Positions 8,235 to 15,219 of a stretch of DNA of 64,000 nt are shown one piece after another. Below the pieces are notes generated by a model. The model did no database searches, had not been told where the DNA came from, and worked only from the letters and a program-made list of their open reading frames with translations. Position 1 is the stretch's first letter. Every line of letters starts with the position of its first letter. The DNA comes from Mordavella massiliensis (GTDB taxonomy: Bacteria; Bacillota; Clostridia; Lachnospirales; Lachnospiraceae): the NCBI RefSeq assembly GCF_016902415.1, contig NZ_JACJLV010000001.1, positions 82,895-146,894 on the forward strand, given 5' to 3'. The translations under genes and the position numbers were made by a program.

Positions 8235-10622
8235 TTACCCCTCCTTCTCTTTGGAAACCTCGGACAATTTTGTGGTCATGATACGGTACAGTTCAATATC
8301 CTTCGGGAAGTGGTCAACAAACGGCAGAATCACATTACCGTAAAACAGAAGCCCTTCTCCTTCACCGGAGTTTGTGACATAAGAAAGCTGATGCGGAGAG
8401 ATATTCAAACGCTGTGCCAGAATAGCTCTGTCCTCGCTTGCCTGATTGAGCATATAGATGAAATCTGAGTTTTCCAGAATGTTGGCGATTTCCGGACTGC
8501 GAAGCAAGTCTTTTACGTTCTGGGTAATGCCTGTAGGAATGCCACCCCACTTTCTGAATCTCTTCCAGATTTCAATGGAATAGGTCGCAGTCTGCTCTTC
8601 TTTCAGGAGCAAATGGAACTCGTCAATATAATACCGGGTGGATTTTCCGGCATTGCGGTTCTGAGTGACACGTCCCCAGACCTGATCCTGTACGACAAGC
8701 ATACCAATCTTTTTCAGCTGATTGCCCAATTCTTTGATGTCATAGCATACCAGGCGGTTCTGAATATCCACATTAGTCCGGTGGTTGAACACATTAAGGG
8801 AGCCTTTGACATAGATTTCAAGTGCAGTCGCAACATGACGGGCTTCCTTTTCATCCTGTTTCAGCAGGGCATTGTACAAATCCTCCAAAATCGGCATATT
8901 TTCCGGTTTCGGGTCATCAAAATACCGCTGGTAAATCTGATGCACACAGCGGTCAATAACTGTCTTTTCCACCGGCTGTAAACCGTCCTTACTGCCCACA
9001 ATCAGCTCACAGAGCGACAGAATAAAATCAGCTTTCAGTGCCACCGGATTATCGTCCTCTGAATAATTGAGGTTAATATCCATCGGATTGATATAGTTGG
9101 TGCTGGAAGAGCTGATTTTTACCACCTGTCCCCGGAATTTCTGAACCAGTGCGGTATATTCTGCTTCCGGATCGCAGATGATAACGTCATCATCTGTTAC
9201 CAGAAAGGCATTGGTGATTTCACGCTTTGCACTGAAGGACTTACCGGAACCAGGAGTACCCAGAATCAATCCATTCGGATTCTTCAGCTTTTTCCTGTCC
9301 ACCATAATCAGGTTGTTAGACAGTGCGTTCAAACCATAGTAGAGCGTTTCGCCGTCGCTCTGGAACAGTTCCTGCGTGGTGAACGGAACGAAGATTGCTG
9401 CGGAACTGGTAGTCAGCCCCCGGCGAATCTCAATCAGGTTATGGGCAAGGGGCAGACTGCTCATCACTCCCTGTTCCTGCTGAAAGTCCAGCCGCCGCAG
9501 ATTGCAGTTGTGCTTCTGAGCAATGCTCTGAGCCTGAAACACATTGTTTTCCAGTTCCTGCTCAGTGCGTCCGGTATTCATAACAAGGAACGTCACCATG
9601 AACATACGCTCATTCTGGCTTTGCAGCTCTTTTAGGAGTGCTTTCGCATCCTTCCCATAAGTTGCAAGGTCGCTCGGAAGAATATCCATATCATATCCGG
9701 CACGAACCGCCTTCTTCTGTTCCTCAATTTTACTGCGGTCAAGCTCTGTGATTGTCCGCTTGATACTTTTAATAGCGGCGGTCTGATCTACCGACTGGAT
9801 GTGCATGGTTACAATCTGGCTGGACTCCATATCCAAAAAGTCTGCCAGCATCCGGTCGCTGAGATCGGATGCCGTAATGGAAAGAAAGGACATGGAGCCG
9901 TACAGACTGCCCATCTGAAACGTGCGGTTATTTTTAAATACAAAAGCAGTGGGAGCAATAAAATCCTTGACGGAAAGCCCGGATTCCACCAGCCACTTCC
10001 AGTCAAAAAAGAACTTATCGTCGTCCCCCATGTGGAACATAGAATGCATGAGCCGCAGACGTTCCTTTCCGTCCAGTGCATTGGCAATGACTCCCAACCG
10101 GCGGAAATTGTTGAGCAAATCATTCTCAATATGAGTAAGTCTCGGCTTTGCCTGACGCATGGACTCTGCTTCGATACCGAAAGTCAGATATTTTGTTTTT
10201 GTCAGACCATTATTACCCTGAGAAAGCTGCTTTTTCAGCATCTGGCTGTATTCTGCCCGCACGGAATTAAAGTCATCTTTTTTGAATGGGATACGGACGC
10301 TTTTTTCAAAGCTCTCCGCATCGGTACTCATATTCATGAAGGACAATTCAAAATGGATGGAGCTGTCAAAAAAGTTGAGAAAACTGCACCATTCATCGAA
10401 GATGGCTGTTTTATCTTCCTGCTGTGCCAGCTGATAGTTGATGTCCTGAAACTGAATGGTTTTGGTGTAGTAGCTGTCTGTCACACGGCAAATCCCATCC
10501 GGAAACATCCGCTGAAACGGGATAGACTGCTGGGCTGTCTGCGGAATCCCGTTATCCTTTTTCGCCCGTTCAATCACAGCTTTAATTTCTCTCTGCTGTT
10601 TTCTGCTGAGATGAGTGGGCAT
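8235..10622 (-). CDS. VirB4-like conjugation ATPase
   Basis: A 795-residue protein. The start MPTHLSRKQQREIKAVIE at 10622 follows AAAGGAAAGAG; the frame extends further upstream but without a site. The N-terminal part is the VirB4/TraE-type domain, then a P-loop ATPase. Walker A is LGTPGSGKSFS (about residue 455) and Walker B is STRYYIDEFHLLL (about 665), followed by the TGITQNVKDLL motif typical of VirB4 proteins. It powers assembly of, and transport through, the type IV secretion channel at the membrane. It overlaps the prgI gene by about 40 bases. Confidence 0.94.
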   Translation of the reverse strand: MPTHLSRKQQREIKAVIERAKKDNGIPQTAQQSIPFQRMFPDGICRVTDSYYTKTIQFQDINYQLAQQEDKTAIFDEWCSFLNFFDSSIHFELSFMNMSTDAESFEKSVRIPFKKDDFNSVRAEYSQMLKKQLSQGNNGLTKTKYLTFGIEAESMRQAKPRLTHIENDLLNNFRRLGVIANALDGKERLRLMHSMFHMGDDDKFFFDWKWLVESGLSVKDFIAPTAFVFKNNRTFQMGSLYGSMSFLSITASDLSDRMLADFLDMESSQIVTMHIQSVDQTAAIKSIKRTITELDRSKIEEQKKAVRAGYDMDILPSDLATYGKDAKALLKELQSQNERMFMVTFLVMNTGRTEQELENNVFQAQSIAQKHNCNLRRLDFQQEQGVMSSLPLAHNLIEIRRGLTTSSAAIFVPFTTQELFQSDGETLYYGLNALSNNLIMVDRKKLKNPNGLILGTPGSGKSFSAKREITNAFLVTDDDVIICDPEAEYTALVQKFRGQVVKISSSSTNYINPMDINLNYSEDDNPVALKADFILSLCELIVGSKDGLQPVEKTVIDRCVHQIYQRYFDDPKPENMPILEDLYNALLKQDEKEARHVATALEIYVKGSLNVFNHRTNVDIQNRLVCYDIKELGNQLKKIGMLVVQDQVWGRVTQNRNAGKSTRYYIDEFHLLLKEEQTATYSIEIWKRFRKWGGIPTGITQNVKDLLRSPEIANILENSDFIYMLNQASEDRAILAQRLNISPHQLSYVTNSGEGEGLLFYGNVILPFVDHFPKDIELYRIMTTKLSEVSKEKEG

Positions 10623-11016
10623 TTTTATTTCTCTTTCCTTTGTTTTCTTTCTTAAAAACAATTCGTTCTACCTCCTTTTCGAGCTGATACTGACGGATCA
10701 GCACTTCATAATAGTTATCCGTCTTGTACGGTCGGATTTTGGGACGAACAAATTTCGCCTGAATAAAATGACGTGCAATAACCTCAAGCGGCTGACCATC
10801 CTTTTCGTACATGGCAAGGAAAAACAACGGGAGCATGATGATGATCATGCCCAGCGCCGCCAGACTGACATTACCGGCAGATTTGAGCAGAAAGAAAAAC
10901 GGCACTCCAATGAGCGCCGCTGTCCCAAAACAAATAAGCTGTCGTTTTGTCAGATTAAAAAACACCTTAGATTTCACCCTCGTCAGGTCACGAGGAACGG
11001 GGATATATGCTGCCAA
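10582..11016 (-). CDS. PrgI family conjugation membrane protein (VirB3-like), TTG start
   Basis: A 144-residue protein beginning (M)AAYIPVPRDLTRVKSKVFFN, an unmistakable PrgI N-terminus. The initiation codon is TTG at 11014-11016, placed eight bases after GGAGG, and the methyltransferase stop (TAG) is immediately upstream. Two adjacent transmembrane helices (LICFGTAALIGVPFFFLL and LAALGMIIIMLPLFFLAM) are followed by a basic cytoplasmic tail. PrgI proteins correspond in position and topology to VirB3 and act with VirB4. The unusual start may lower its translation. Confidence 0.9.
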   Translation of the reverse strand: MAAYIPVPRDLTRVKSKVFFNLTKRQLICFGTAALIGVPFFFLLKSAGNVSLAALGMIIIMLPLFFLAMYEKDGQPLEVIARHFIQAKFVRPKIRPYKTDNYYEVLIRQYQLEKEVERIVFKKENKGKRNKNAHSSQQKTAERN

Positions 11017-11568
11017 CTATACCACCTCCATTTCCGGCAGTTGCACACTGTCTGGAGCTTCATTTCCCCAAACATCCCAACCTTCTGTTTTTTGTCGTGC
11101 AAACAGTTCAATACGTGGAACATTTCCCATCAGTTCTACAATCTTTTCCCTGGTTATATCAGGTTTTTTACTATGCTGTTCAATCGGAGAAATGATAAAC
11201 TGGTGTACTGATGCAGAACTGCGTTTTGGCTTTCCCCTCTTTGCCAGCAGACATACTTCTGCATTTCCTCTTGTCCAGAATCCCAGTCCGTAAAACCATG
11301 AAGGGCTTTTCTTATTCTGTTTCAGCCACACAAACGCTACTGTCTTGTACTCAAATCCCCATGCTTTAATGAGCTTTAATGCTTCCGGTAACATTGGAAA
11401 GGTAGCCCATAAGAATAAAGCACAATCTTTATCTGCCAAATCTGTCACCGGTAAAGCACAAATATCATTGATGTTCATTGTTGCATAGTGCTTTTCAGCT
11501 GCCCCCTGTAAACGTTTCTGATCATATCTCCACGGAGGATCTGCATAAATTATTTTGTATTTTTTCAT
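11017..11568 (-). CDS. MT-A70 family adenine-N6 methyltransferase
   Basis: A 183-residue protein starting MKKYKIIYADPPWRYDQKRL at 11568, seven bases after AAGGAGG. The DPPW motif (residues 10-13) is the catalytic motif of MT-A70 enzymes. Other family landmarks are DCALFLWATFP (SAM-binding region), GFEYKTVAFVWLKQN and a C-terminal RIELFARQKTEGWDVWGNE. It probably methylates adenine in DNA, perhaps protecting the element from host restriction; the target sequence is unknown. No cognate restriction gene is visible. It overlaps neither VirB6 nor PrgI but sits tightly between them, inside the transfer operon. Confidence 0.88.
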   Translation of the reverse strand: MKKYKIIYADPPWRYDQKRLQGAAEKHYATMNINDICALPVTDLADKDCALFLWATFPMLPEALKLIKAWGFEYKTVAFVWLKQNKKSPSWFYGLGFWTRGNAEVCLLAKRGKPKRSSASVHQFIISPIEQHSKKPDITREKIVELMGNVPRIELFARQKTEGWDVWGNEAPDSVQLPEMEVV

Positions 11569-11578
11569 ACCGACCTCC

Positions 11579-12445
11579 TTAATGAGCATTGAATACGCTT
11601 TTGGCAAGCGTACCTGTTTTAAACAAAGTGAAGCAAAGCAGTACGGTGTAACCCATAACACCCCAAATATCTGCGATAATATCGTCCGAAAATGCTACGC
11701 TCTGTACCAACACCGCATAAATAGCGACGCAGACCAGAATCAGAAATCCCTGGAAGCCGAGAGCCAGCAGTGAACGGAGATAATTCTGTCCAAGCTGATT
11801 CTGTTCCCGGTTCGCAAAGGTGGCAAACGGAATCGGAGCAAGGCTCACCATTAAATAAATTTCAATCATTCTTCCGTAGACGATAATGAAAATGATGATA
11901 GAAAGGGCATACATCGTGATCTGCACAACAAAAGATTGCAGTAATAAACCGATCAGCGGACCCAAATCCATTCCCTGAAGTGTTTCCTCCAGTGCTTCCA
12001 AGCCGGAAGCATCTATGGCTGTGTCACCGGCTATGATGCCGCCGCTGGCGTTTATCACGTGTTGTGCCACATCGAAAACTGCCATTGTAATATTGAATGT
12101 GTTCGTGATTAACATGACCGCAACGAAAGTTTTGAAAATCCATTTGAAGAAAATCCAGGTTTCAAAATTTGCCAGATTGTTGTGGTCAATAATCAGCTGA
12201 ATCAGCTCATAGCAGGCAATGAAGGTTAAAATCAAGCCTGCTATGGGAATAATCACTGATTCGGAGATGTTTCGAACCATAGCAAAAATTTCCGGAGAAA
12301 AGCTCTCCGGCGTTCTGCCCACGGAGGTTGCTATCTCGCCAACCTGGTTGTTGACGGACTCAAACATCCCCGACAGATTTCCCATAATAGCTCCGATGAG
12401 CATTTCTTTCAGCCAGTCTGTGATCTGTTGGAGTATGCTGTCCAA
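11579..12445 (-). CDS. VirB6/TrbL-like conjugal transfer membrane protein (CD1112 family)
   Basis: A 288-residue polytopic protein with about six hydrophobic segments, for example SVIIPIAGLILTFIACYELI, FVAVMLITNTFNITMAVFDV, ITMYALSIIIFIIVYGRMI and FQGFLILVCVAIYAVLVQ. The motif MVSLAPIPFATFANREQNQLGQ is typical of the CD1112-type VirB6 proteins in Clostridia elements. VirB6 forms part of the inner membrane channel of type IV secretion. GGAGGTAATCGCC precedes the ATG at 12445. It lies just downstream of the first Maff2 gene, the usual order. Confidence 0.9.
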   Translation of the reverse strand: MDSILQQITDWLKEMLIGAIMGNLSGMFESVNNQVGEIATSVGRTPESFSPEIFAMVRNISESVIIPIAGLILTFIACYELIQLIIDHNNLANFETWIFFKWIFKTFVAVMLITNTFNITMAVFDVAQHVINASGGIIAGDTAIDASGLEALEETLQGMDLGPLIGLLLQSFVVQITMYALSIIIFIIVYGRMIEIYLMVSLAPIPFATFANREQNQLGQNYLRSLLALGFQGFLILVCVAIYAVLVQSVAFSDDIIADIWGVMGYTVLLCFTLFKTGTLAKSVFNAH

Positions 12446-12468
12446 AGGCGATTACCTCCTTTTGCGAA

Positions 12469-12684
12469 TTAACCAAATAATCCGGAAAGCAGCGGAACCA
12501 GTGTGATACCAATCAGGGCAACACCGCCGCCTGCCATCAACTGTTTCATGCCCTGGGATTTAGCCCCGGGATTGTCATTGCCGTAGCCCTCAAGCAAGTT
12601 AATTGCACCCCAGATACCAAGACCGGCGCCGAGAGCCACTACCAAAGTCTGAAGAACGGTTACTGCTTCATTAAAAAAACTCAT
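12469..12684 (-). CDS. Maff2 family membrane peptide, copy 1
   Basis: A 71-residue peptide, MSFFNEAVTVLQTLVVALGA at the start, then a first transmembrane helix, a polar loop (LLEGYGNDNPGAKSQGMKQL) and a second helix ending PLLSGLFG. The size and two-helix topology are those of VirB2-type pilins, and Maff2 genes usually precede virB6, as here; a pilin-like role is an inference. A strong AGGAGG site precedes the ATG. Two further near-identical copies lie at 13354 and 14474. Confidence 0.88.
   Translation of the reverse strand: MSFFNEAVTVLQTLVVALGAGLGIWGAINLLEGYGNDNPGAKSQGMKQLMAGGGVALIGITLVPLLSGLFG
12521..12615. repeat. 95-bp direct repeat, copy 1 (Maff2 core)
   Basis: This block inside the first Maff2 gene is repeated at 13406-13500 (one C/T difference) and 14526-14620 (identical). 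Flanking parts of the genes have diverged more, suggesting gene conversion or recent recombination. Confidence 0.85.
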
Positions 12685-12696
12685 ATGGTTTCCTCC

Positions 12697-13317
12697 TTAT
12701 CGTGATAGAAATTCCGTTGAAATTTGCCTGTTTTCATTAGTCAGCTGTACAAGACGGTGGGCGATTCTTCGTATGTCCGGATTCCGTTCTGAGCAGATCA
12801 AAGCCCTTTCTTCCAGACTGCTGCTGAGAAACGTGTCCATCAAATACTCCACATAATCTTTTTGATGAATTGCTTCTAAATACCTGGAATCAATCTCATC
12901 ATCCGGATTTTCCGGGGCATACCTTGCCAACCATTCTTGCAGTTGACTGTGATAGCGGGTCAGCACCCCATAGGTGTAACGTTCCCGCTGTTTTGCAATC
13001 TGAACTGCTGTAGCTGTTCGTTTCGGTAAAACATACGGAACATGAGTGTCATATTGAAGCCCGAAATCTGCGGCAATTCTTTCTGCCGCTTCTTTATTGC
13101 CGATTTGAAATAAGCAGGCAACAAAATCGATCACATCACCTGTCGCACCACATCCAAAGCAATAATAATAATCATCGTTCAGTTTCAGGCTGGGAGATTG
13201 ATCGGAGTGGAATGGACATTTTGCCATTCCACCCCGCTTAACCTCAATCCCGTAATGTTCTGCGGCAGCTTTTGTAGTAACAGACTGTTTTACCACTTCA
13301 AATACAGACTGTTCCAT
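12697..13317 (-). CDS. CHC2 zinc-finger (DnaG-like primase fragment) protein
   Basis: A 206-residue protein. The N-terminus holds a CHC2 zinc finger: C34-x2-H37 (AKCPFHSDQSPSL) and C53-x2-C56 (YYYCFGCGATGDVIDFV), as in DnaG primases. The remaining 130 residues are helical and charged with no TOPRIM domain, so it is not a full primase. Such proteins are common in Clostridia conjugative elements and may assist plasmid-like replication or DNA binding; that role is inferred. It is placed unusually between two Maff2 copies. An AGGAGGAG site precedes the ATG at 13317. Confidence 0.85.
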   Translation of the reverse strand: MEQSVFEVVKQSVTTKAAAEHYGIEVKRGGMAKCPFHSDQSPSLKLNDDYYYCFGCGATGDVIDFVACLFQIGNKEAAERIAADFGLQYDTHVPYVLPKRTATAVQIAKQRERYTYGVLTRYHSQLQEWLARYAPENPDDEIDSRYLEAIHQKDYVEYLMDTFLSSSLEERALICSERNPDIRRIAHRLVQLTNENRQISTEFLSR

Positions 13318-13353
13318 CGACCATCTCCTCCTGACACCCGAACCCCGAATCTC

Positions 13354-13569
13354 TTAACCGAACAGACCGGAGAGAAGCGGAACCAGCGTGATACCAATCA
13401 GGGCAACACCGCCGCCTGCCATCAACTGTTTCATGCCCTGGGATTTAGCTCCGGGATTGTCATTGCCGTAGCCCTCAAGCAAGTTAATTGCACCCCAGAT
13501 ACCAAGACCTGCACCGAGAGCCACTACCAAAGTCTGAAGAACCGTTACTGCCGAGTTGAAAAATTCCAT
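13354..13569 (-). CDS. Maff2 family membrane peptide, copy 2
   Basis: 71 residues starting MEFFNSAVTVLQTLVVALGA and otherwise identical to copy 1 from residue 7 onward. It has the same two-helix topology. AGGAGG precedes the ATG. A terminator serving the upstream regulator gene lies about 85 bases before it, so it probably needs its own promoter or read-through. Confidence 0.87.
   Translation of the reverse strand: MEFFNSAVTVLQTLVVALGAGLGIWGAINLLEGYGNDNPGAKSQGMKQLMAGGGVALIGITLVPLLSGLFG
13406..13500. repeat. 95-bp direct repeat, copy 2 (Maff2 core)
   Basis: Matches 12521-12615 and 14526-14620 with a single T in place of C. Confidence 0.85.
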
Positions 13570-13651
13570 ACGTTTTCCTCCTGTGATAAAAAATAGATTG
13601 ATGGTTGATTCCGCACTTTCGCCATGTGCACCTGCCGAAAGGATGCGGATA

Positions 13652-13688
13652 TAAAAATAGCCAGATAACCGATAACAGTTACCTGACT
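13652..13688 (-). terminator. Terminator after the sigma-like regulator gene
   Basis: On the minus strand AGTCAGGTAAC pairs with GTTATCTGGCT (11 pairs, two G-U) around an eight-base loop and is followed by ATTTTTATAT. Confidence 0.7.
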
Positions 13689-13718
13689 ATGTAAAGGCAG
13701 CAGAACGCCGCCTGCGAT

Positions 13719-14393
13719 TTATATGTCACAGGAATTGAGTTTCCTGAATATTTCTGCTTCTCTGTTCAGTTGCGGCAGGGAAGCTGGCAATGGTTCAATC
13801 TCAAAATGAACCGGCAATAAATTTTCCATTGTCAGCTTTTCCAGTATTTGTGCCTTTGAAATATCTCCCAGATTTCTAATACGGCATCCGGCACAAGTCC
13901 GAATCAGCAGTTCCCGAACCGTATGAATCTGATTTATTTTCAGTGCACGATATATTCTCGTTGGAAATGACAGTTCATAAATATCCTGATAAAAAAGATG
14001 CTCACTGCCGCAAATTCCTCTTCTCTGTCTATAGATTGTTTCTTCTTCAGCCAACTGATGGGTAAGATACTCAACATTGGCACAATAACCTTTCGTGATA
14101 TAGGCAAACATCCGCCTGTTTCCATTCAAATCCCCCAGTGCACGGGAAATACACTGGCGCACTCTGTTCTCAGTCAGATGGTATTGTTCAGCTACCTGCC
14201 GCCGGCTTTTGTAATTCTCATAATATTCACGGATAAGAATCTGATTTCGTTCTGTCAGGTAGGAGAGAACATAGTTCAGCCCTTCAAGCTGATCCGCACT
14301 CAAATTTTCATAATCAATGTTTGTTCCCATTTCCTCATTCAGCGATAATTCTGTCAGCAGATTCGCAGGATACAATCTTTTTCTTCTTCCCAT
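13719..14393 (-). CDS. Sigma-70 region 4-like regulator with RNAP alpha-CTD-like C-terminus
   Basis: 224 residues from MGRRKRLYPANLLTELSLNE at 14393 (AAAGGAAAC upstream); the frame extends to 14444 without a better site. Residues about 40-90 form a region-4-like helix-turn-helix: YVLSYLTERNQILIREYYEN, then RRQVAEQYHLTENRVRQCIS. Residues about 150-200 (LSFPTRIYRALKINQIHTVR, then LLIRTCAGCRIRNLGDISKA) match the double helix-hairpin-helix pattern of the RNA polymerase alpha C-terminal domain. It probably binds promoters or polymerase to control the element's genes. It lacks region 2, so it is unlikely to be a complete sigma factor. It stands between Maff2 copies 2 and 3. Confidence 0.78.
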   Translation of the reverse strand: MGRRKRLYPANLLTELSLNEEMGTNIDYENLSADQLEGLNYVLSYLTERNQILIREYYENYKSRRQVAEQYHLTENRVRQCISRALGDLNGNRRMFAYITKGYCANVEYLTHQLAEEETIYRQRRGICGSEHLFYQDIYELSFPTRIYRALKINQIHTVRELLIRTCAGCRIRNLGDISKAQILEKLTMENLLPVHFEIEPLPASLPQLNREAEIFRKLNSCDI

Positions 14394-14430
14394 TTTTCGT
14401 TTCCTTTCTCGAATAATATTTGATATGTAA

Positions 14431-14450
14431 CAGGCGGCTTTCACCGCCTG
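14431..14450 (-). terminator. Hairpin after Maff2 copy 3 (weak terminator candidate)
   Basis: CAGGCGG and CCGCCTG form a seven-pair stem with a six-base loop, followed on the minus strand by TTACATAT. There is no proper U-run, so termination is doubtful. Confidence 0.35.
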
Positions 14451-14473
14451 CCCAGGGATTTACTCTCCGGTAA

Positions 14474-14689
14474 TCAGGAAAACAGACCCGCAAGCAGAGG
14501 AACAAGTGTGGTTCCGATCAGAGCCACACCGCCGCCTGCCATCAACTGTTTCATGCCCTGGGATTTAGCCCCGGGATTGTCATTGCCGTAGCCCTCAAGC
14601 AAGTTAATTGCACCCCAGATGCCAAGACCAGCACCGAGAGCAATAACCAAAATCTTCAAAACATCTACTGCGGAAGTGAAAAATTCCAT
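14474..14689 (-). CDS. Maff2 family membrane peptide, copy 3
   Basis: 71 residues starting MEFFTSAVDVLKILVIALGA; differs from copies 1 and 2 mainly at the N-terminus and near the end (GTTLVPLLAGLFS). Same two-helix topology with the polar loop NDNPGAKSQGMKQLM. AGGAGG precedes the ATG. A strong terminator lies upstream at 14731-14772, so it is probably transcribed from a local promoter. Confidence 0.87.
   Translation of the reverse strand: MEFFTSAVDVLKILVIALGAGLGIWGAINLLEGYGNDNPGAKSQGMKQLMAGGGVALIGTTLVPLLAGLFS
14526..14620. repeat. 95-bp direct repeat, copy 3 (Maff2 core)
   Basis: Identical over its length to 12521-12615. Confidence 0.85.
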
Positions 14690-14730
14690 ATTGTAATCCT
14701 CCTGAATCTGAAATCATGAACTTTGGGTAC

Positions 14731-14772
14731 AAAAAAAGCCTTCCGCTATACCGTTGTTTCGGTCGGAAGGCT
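14731..14772 (-). terminator. Intrinsic terminator after the 106-residue gene
   Basis: AGCCTTCCG (minus strand) pairs with CGGAAGGCT and is followed by seven T residues. It separates the coupling-protein operon from the Maff2 block. Confidence 0.85.
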
Positions 14773-14880
14773 GCTATTCGTTCTCATATTTTGTTTTCAT
14801 GTTCACCCTCTTTTTTATGCAGTCATATATATCACCACCACCTTTCGATTCTTTCATCCAAAAGATGAGATACACCAGAA

Positions 14881-15201
14881 CTACACCTCACTTTTGGCAA
14901 ACTCCCGATACACCTTTTCATTTCTTGCCCGAAATGCACCCACAGTGCCTGTCGCTGCCAGTTCAGGGTAAGTTGCCTGCACTTTCTGTCTGCTGCGTCT
15001 GACCGTTTCAAACGCCGGAAAGCCTTTCTGCTCCAGCTTCATCAGAAAATCAGGTACAGTCAGCTGATACAGGTTAACGCCTTTTGCTGAGGAATAGTAT
15101 CGCAAAATTTCCAGATACAGAACATTGTCGCTGTTCCTTGCAGAAGCATTTTCCTCCAAAATCTGCTTCACCAGCGAAGATACTGCTTTCAAATCATGCA
15201 T
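14881..15201 (-). CDS. Hypothetical ICE protein, 106 residues
   Basis: I do not recognise a named family with certainty. The protein starts MHDLKAVSSLVKQILEENAS and is mostly helical. A conserved-looking stretch reads VRRSRQKVQATYPELAA, then AFRARNEKVYREFA; similar RRxRQKxQ...YPEL patterns occur in small phage and ICE proteins, suggesting nucleic-acid binding, but this is a guess. It lies 18 bases downstream of virD4 with a GGAAAGGAG site, in the same operon, and is followed by a terminator. Confidence 0.65.
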   Translation of the reverse strand: MHDLKAVSSLVKQILEENASARNSDNVLYLEILRYYSSAKGVNLYQLTVPDFLMKLEQKGFPAFETVRRSRQKVQATYPELAATGTVGAFRARNEKVYREFAKSEV

Positions 15202-15219
15202 CGAAATCGCTCCTTTCCA

